DNA of 64,000 bases, taken from positions 682,001 through 746,000 of the forward strand of contig VWND01000012.1 of NCBI GenBank assembly GCA_009599575.1, written 5' to 3'. The notes below the pieces were generated by a model that saw only the letters and a list, made by a program, of their open reading frames with translations, searched no databases and was not told the DNA's origin. Both the position numbers and the translations under genes were made by a program. This document shows, piece by piece, positions 58,254-64,000 of the stretch (positions are counted from its first letter, which is position 1; each line of letters starts with the position of its first letter). Origin of the DNA: Blumeriella jaapii (Eukaryota > Ascomycota > Leotiomycetes > Helotiales > Drepanopezizaceae).

Positions 58254-61200
58254 TTATTTTTCCGTTCGAAAAAAACGCGCTTTCGAGCTTTTATTTATTG
58301 GTACGTTATTATCCAAATGATCGTACGAGTTTAAATTTTCGGAATACGCTTTCAGCCAGTTTATAAGTTTTGCAGAAGGACCGGGGAGCTTTTTATGCGC
58401 CAAATGAAAGTCGCGCATTTTTAGAAGAGCATATATAAAGTCAGACGCGGGGTATTACGTAAGATTTTTATTTAAGCTTATTTAAAAAGCTTTGTATTAA
58501 AGGATTTTCCGCTGTATTCGACAGGCGATTAATTTTTCGATTTTGTATTTAAGCTTATTAATTATATTAATAAGTTTAGGGGTTGGGTTAATCTGATTTA
58601 AAAGCGCGTCGTTAGCTGCTTTACGCAGTCGATTAGCGTGAAAAACTGGGTGTACGTTTATAATATTTAAAAAGTTTAGTTTAAAAGCGTTGTCGAAAAT
58701 TTTGGTTACAATTTTAAAAGGGCCGTTTGTAAAATTGTCGAGCTTACGAAAAGGCCGGAAGGTCGGAAATGGACGCATATCGAATTATACGTAATCGCTA
58801 ACGTTAAAATCGATCGCGCGGCGAAATTTATTCGTATTTTTTTTTATTTTGTCGTAGGCTTATTAAAGGTGCGATTTGGCGAAGTTTCAGGCGTTGTAAT
58901 GGCGGCGAGCGTACGCACGAGCTTCGTTTGCGTTTAGCTTGTATAAAAGGTTGGAAAAAAGGAAAGTATCGAGCTTTCAGTTTTAATTAATATAAAAAGT
59001 GTAATCGTATATAATTTCAAAAAATAAAAGGCTATTTAGATTTTTGTAAAAAAAGATTATTTGGGCGAAATCTATTATTAAAAGAAATTCGCTTTAATCG
59101 TTTTAATAAAAATTTACGAAAGATCGAAAGCGTTTTTGCAGATATTAATTATAAATTTCGGTCTGACCGTCGGTTTTAAAATAAGCGGCTGTCGAAAGCT
59201 TTAGTTGCGTATCGAATATTTTGTTTAATTCAGACCAGAAAGTAAATTAATACTAAAGGCTACGATCGCTAATAATATTTTTTAAAAGGCTAAAATACTT
59301 GTATACGTGGAATATATATAATTTGGCGAGGTTTCGAACGTCGATATTTTTGTAACAGAAAATCGAAATAGCTTGTTTGGAAAAGCGATTTATTATTACG
59401 AATACGTTATCGTAACCGTGTTTGTTTTTATTAAAATTGCAAAAGTTTATTATAACGTATTAAAAATGGTCAGAAACAGAAAAAAGCTGAAAAAAGCCGG
59501 AGCGCTTATTTTTTGAAATAAAACTTTTTCGATAAGCGTAGCAGTTGCGATAGTATTATTTTACGAAAGCTGTTATATTTCGTTAATAATATTAGTTCGA
59601 AAGCAATTGCGTAGTTTTGCGAGCGTTAAAATAAGCGGTGGAAATTTAATTATATATTTTTCGTATAAAAGCCAAACGGAAATAATCGACGTTTGGTATT
59701 ATTAAACGACCGTAATATAACAGCAGATCGCGTTTAAATATATACGAAGTGTTGTTATCGTCGTTTTTTTTCGTAGCGTTTTATACAGCTTTTTTTCGGA
59801 AAGCTATCAGGCTGTTAGCTGTGCGATTAACGTAGAGAATTTGATCAACGATACGAAATGCGAAAAAAAAATTAGCTATTTTAACGATAAAAATAGCTAT
59901 TTCGAAGGCCGTGGAAAATCGAAGTTTTTTAATTAAAAAGCGGTAATCGATCTGATCGGCTCGGAAAAAAATTTGCAAACGCTGAGTGCGTTTAAAAAAG
60001 TTTTGGCGGTCGAATTCGCTCGTACGACGTATTAATACGTTAATCAAAATATTATATTTATTTGGTTTGTATATAATAAAAAAGTTGTAATCGGCGAAAA
60101 GCTCGGCTTAGCGTATTTATCGAACGTTTAAAAGTTTAAAAGTTATAAAGTATTTTAAAGTTTTGTAATTAATAATAATTTTAATTTAATAAACTAAGCT
60201 AATTAGTTTAGCACGAAAATTACTTAGAAATCTTACGATTGCGAGCATTTTTTTATCGTATACGATGTAGTTTAGCTTTGCGAAAGCTATGGTTTTGCTA
60301 AAATAAGCGATTAAAAGCTAATCGTCGCTATAAAATTGCGAAAATACAAAAGCTATTACGTCGTCGAAAGCGTTAGTTTTTAATATGCAAAAAAGGTTTT
60401 GCCTGTAATATTATAGAATTAGTGCAGTAATAAAAGCTAATATAAAAAGGTCGAAACTCTTTTGATATTTAAAAATGAAATTAAAAAACGTTAGCTTTAA
60501 TCAAATAAATTAAAAGCTTTGCAATTATACCGTAGTTTCGAATAAAACGTCGGTAAAAGTTACAAAAACCAAAAAAGCTTTGTATATTTTTTATAATAAT
60601 AGAAGGCTTTTAGTAGGCGATTACGAAGATCTTTTTTGGATTTATTTTTAAGCTTTTAATAAAAATAATAAAATTTAAATAACGGATTCGAATAACGTTG
60701 AATTTAGATTTCCGAATATCGGCTTGTAATTTAACGTTAGCGAGCTTTTAAAGCATTTTGCGAACGTATATAGCGTATTTTAAAAGGTCGGACGAATAAA
60801 TAAAAATATTATTTAAATATGCAATGCAAAAATCGTTTAAATAATCGAAAAAAACGTCGTTTATATAGCGTTAATAAATTACGGATTTATTAATAAAGCC
60901 AAAAAATAGCATTTTGCATTTATAAGCGCCGTAACGCGTACGAAACGTCGTTAGTTTTTTATTGGCGGAGTTTATTCGAATTTTGTAAAAAGCTTGACGA
61001 ATATCGAACTTCGTAAAAATTCGTGCTTTCGAAAAACGAACAAAAGTTTTATCGATAAAAAAGAAAAAATAGCGATTTTTACGAATAATATTATTAAAAA
61101 TTCGATAATCGATATAAAAACGCAATAAACCGTCGGGTTTTTTGGCGAAAAATATTAAAGCAACGAAAAAAACGGTGGAAAATTCGATAAAGTTTTTATT

Positions 61201-61850
61201 AAAATTATTTTACAAATAAGTTTTAATAATTTCGAGCTTTAAAATCGATATTTTATATAAAAAAATATATTTCAGTTTTTTTTTATTTATAATAAGCTCG
61301 ATTTTATAATCGTAAAGCCGATAAAAAGCTAGCTCGTTATTAGCGGTTTTCGAAAACACGTGTTCGAGGTTTTTATATTCCGGGAAAAAAAATTCGAAAA
61401 AAGATTTATTCGAAATTAGCTTTGCTAAGCTGGTTGAAAAAGTCGAAATCGATATTTTATTAATTCTGAAACGTTCGAAAAACTATGAAATTAGGTTTTG
61501 AAAAAAGTGTTGTATATAAAATCGTTTAGTATTTTGTCGATTTCGTACAAAAAAGTTGAAAATATTTCAACTGTTTTTTTTCTGAAAATCAGTTTGAAAG
61601 CGTATGTAATAATTTGATAAATGGAAATTGGATAAGCAGTAGATTAAAAAACTCGTTTTCGAACTGGTCGTTTAAAAAGTTCAAAAGGTTGCTTGTTTAA
61701 ATTATCGATTATATTAAGCTGAAAGGCTATCGCGGCGAAAGCTTTCCTTCGGTTTTTGATATAACTGTTTTTCGTAAAACGAGGAAGCTGTTTTGATAAA
61801 AAGAAAAAAAAAAAGAAAAATAAGAAATAATAAAAAAGAAATCGTTTTTT
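58254..61850 (-). pseudogene. Family G pol remnant (right-hand copy)
   Basis: Minus strand. RT is open at 60871-61125 (MRFYIDYRIFNN, ARIFTKFDIRQAFYKI). RNase H lies near 60300-60480 and the integrase zinc-finger region is open at 59781-60047. The GPY/F-like tail is open at 58497-58778, followed by the chromodomain-like tail. All are damaged. Confidence 0.8.
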
Positions 61851-62299
61851 TGGAAAAGCGATAATATAATTTTTTATATTATTTTATTGGCGTCGCTATC
61901 GTAATTAGCATCGCGAATAAAATTCGATCTTTTCGCGCTTCGCATAGCGTCGTAGGCCTGTTATAATTAGTTAAGGTTTTTGTTACGTTTTATAACGTCG
62001 TTTTGATAGCGAAATTAAATCTTTCGGAAATGCAAATAAAAGATTTTAATACAACGAGCGTAAAAAGTTATAAAAAGGTAAGATTTCGGCCAATAAAACT
62101 TGCGTTTATTACAATTTAGTAAAATTTAATATTCGGCCAACCAAGCTTTTTTTAAAATCATATTATAATTTCCGAAATTGATAATTAAAAAAAAAATAAA
62201 CGATTGTATTCGATTATTAATAATAAAATTAAAAAGCGTAAAATATATAATTAAATGGCCACGAGCTTTATTATATTCTTTTTAAAAAAAAAAAAGCCG

Positions 62300-63990
62300 G
62301 GAAAAATTAAATTAAAAATTTAAAAAAAAAAAAAAAAGATTTGATTAGCGCCGAATCGATTAACGCATAACCGTTCGCTTTAAAATCGGCGAGCGCTTTT
62401 ATTTTGTACGAAAAGCTATTTTTAATAAATATAACGGAAATTGTTAATAAATCGTTATTAAAAAGCTTTCGAACGTTAAAATAACGCATATCGCGCAATA
62501 CGTTTAAAAAAAAGGCTTTGCTTAGGTTTAGGCGTTTTTTCGATTGGCGGAAAAGCTTTTAACTTTTTTATATGCGTTTTGAAAATCGTTTAGAAAAAAG
62601 TTTTCGTTTTTATTATTATTATCAAAGGGCGAATCTTCGGCCGGTTCGACCTCGTTTATATTTATCAGCCTAGGAGGGCTTTTAGATGGAACCGAGGGTC
62701 GGCTCGTAAAAGGTCGTGCAGATTGGCTTCGAACTTTTTAATATAAAATAAAAGACGAGCGTTATCGTTGGTCCGATCGGAAAAAAAAAACGCCAGAAGG
62801 GGCGTTTTGGCGTGGGGAAGAAGGAAAAACAGCAGAAGGCTGAAAAGGAGCCTGTGAAGCATTTGAACGATTTTCGTACGTACGATTTGACTCGTAGTAC
62901 GTTTTGATTAAAAATCTTTCATTTTGATGGGTGGTAGACTTGGTAAAGCGACTCGCGTATAAAATTTGTTTAGCTAATTAATTTTGTTTTTCTTGACGGA
63001 CGGCGGTAAGCTAATTTTTAAAAGTCGTTGTACGCGCTTATTCTAAATGCAGCTTTTTTCGTAAACGCTTTGATATTTTATTACGAAAAGCGTTCCGAAG
63101 CTATTTGTTAATTCGTATTTAAGCGTTCGCTGCGAAAATAAAAAATCGCAAGTAAAATCGTTAAAAGTCGTCGTGCGTATTTATTGCAAGCATTTTAAAT
63201 TCGTTTTCGGTCTTTTAAACGTCGGAAAAATCGGCTAGGAAATCGGCGACCTTTTTTATTAATTCTTCGAAAAATATAAAATCGGAACGGTTTAAAATAC
63301 GCGGAATAAAAAACTTTTTTGCTACGCTTTCGGTTTGATCGAATATATAATTTTTACGAAATCGATCGCTAGCGAAATAATCGTAATAAAATTCGAAATT
63401 GTCGAAAATTTTAGTTTTTCATTAGCGTGCTTTGTAATTTTCGCTATTATTTAGCTTAAACTTAAGATTCGGAACGCGTTTTATACGAGCTAGTCGAAAA
63501 TTAGCAAATAAATAGAAATTATAGCGTTTAAAAGGCGCGCTAGGATTTTGGCCGTTATAAAAAGATTTAAAAAAAATTCGCGAAAAGCGTAAAAGTTAAT
63601 TTGCAGCGTCTGTTAGTTAAAATAAAACGTTGCGAAAAAAAAAAGTAATAAATTCGCGATTAGCAGAAGCACGTTCGATAGATTTTATCAAACGCTTTAA
63701 TTAAAAGGTTTGTCGCAATCGTATAATTTCTAGAAATTATCGTTTACGTTTTTGCGTTTTTTTTAATTAATTTTGCAAAAGTCTTAACTAAATGTTTTCA
63801 GCGCTAAGCTGCAAAAAAAAAGTGGCAGGCGAAATGGTTGTCGCTTTGCCTTTTCTTTTTGTTTTTTTTTTTTCGGAAAAAAAACTGTTTTTCAAAAAAA
63901 AAAGCTTTTGGAAAAGGCTGTTTTTTCGCTGATTAAAAAAAGGGAGATTGAGGTGTAGTAATAGGAGCTGAAAAGCTTTGCTAAGAAAAA
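62300..63990 (-). pseudogene. Family G gag and protease remnant (right-hand copy)
   Basis: Minus strand. The protease is open at 62307-62498 (IKALADFKANGYALIDSALI, active-site ADSGANGY in mutated form). The end of gag is open at 62665-62862 and the gag body extends to about 63600. The leader reaches the window edge. Confidence 0.75.
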
Positions 63991-64000
63991 GATTGTTAAA

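Larger units (their letters stand above)
57986..64000 (-). mobile_element. Family G copy running off the right end
   Basis: 3' LTR 57986-58253 and the internal region on the minus strand up to gag and leader. By comparison with 18852-25257, the 5' LTR would begin about 130 bp beyond the window. Confidence 0.9.

Overview
The window looks like part of a filamentous ascomycete (Pezizomycotina) genome. About 59 kb is extremely AT-rich, stop-riddled LTR-retrotransposon DNA in which C has become T and G has become A almost everywhere except at CpG. This is the mark of repeat-induced point mutation (RIP). Between about 50.9 and 55.0 kb lies a short island of normal base composition carrying a tandem cluster of small secreted cysteine-rich protein genes. 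The species cannot be named from the sequence.

Layout. (1) Positions 1-44293 form a nest of LTR elements, resolved by matching LTR ends and 5-bp target-site duplications (TSDs). A Ty3/gypsy chromovirus (family G, about 6.41 kb, 266-270 bp LTRs) starts left of the window and ends at 44293. It is split at 615/40567 by a Ty1/copia element P (616-40566, about 8.2 kb once insertions are removed). P is split by a composite G insertion (4878-14083) and by a second copia copy M in the opposite direction (16181-38693, about 8.26 kb net). M is split by another chromovirus R (18095-31747, about 7.24 kb net, 411-412 bp LTRs) and by a 594-bp Tc1/mariner remnant (35454-36047). R is split by a further G copy (18852-25257). 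The deepest point is five insertions deep. (2) A roughly 424-bp TIR element (44294-51129) carries a complete G copy (44477-50883). (3) Positions 51130-54982 are the host island: a second TIR element (51253-51739), a stretch with no convincing gene, and the gene cluster. (4) Positions 54983-64000 hold more G copies and a piece of a third gypsy-type element (S).

Gene cluster. Three intronless reading frames (52773-53072, 53513-53800, 54313-54621; 99, 95 and 102 residues) each encode a signal peptide and a mature domain of about 75-80 residues. All share the spacing C-x(14-17)-C-x9-C-x6-C-x22-C-x8-C-x5-C-C. Downstream of the first and second genes lie decayed copies of the 3' half of the same gene (53111-53256, 53803-53946), so the locus has held at least five copies. 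Genes 1 and 3 are preceded by a 9-bp minisatellite (about 7 and about 20 units), and all three by a pyrimidine tract ending in TCTCAG. I do not recognise the family. Secreted, cysteine-rich, multicopy and placed in an AT-rich transposon block is the usual setting of fungal effector-type genes, but that role is inference.

No retrotransposon gene is intact. Gag, protease, RT, RNase H, integrase and chromodomain can be read only through stops. No rRNA, CRISPR array or convincing tRNA was seen.
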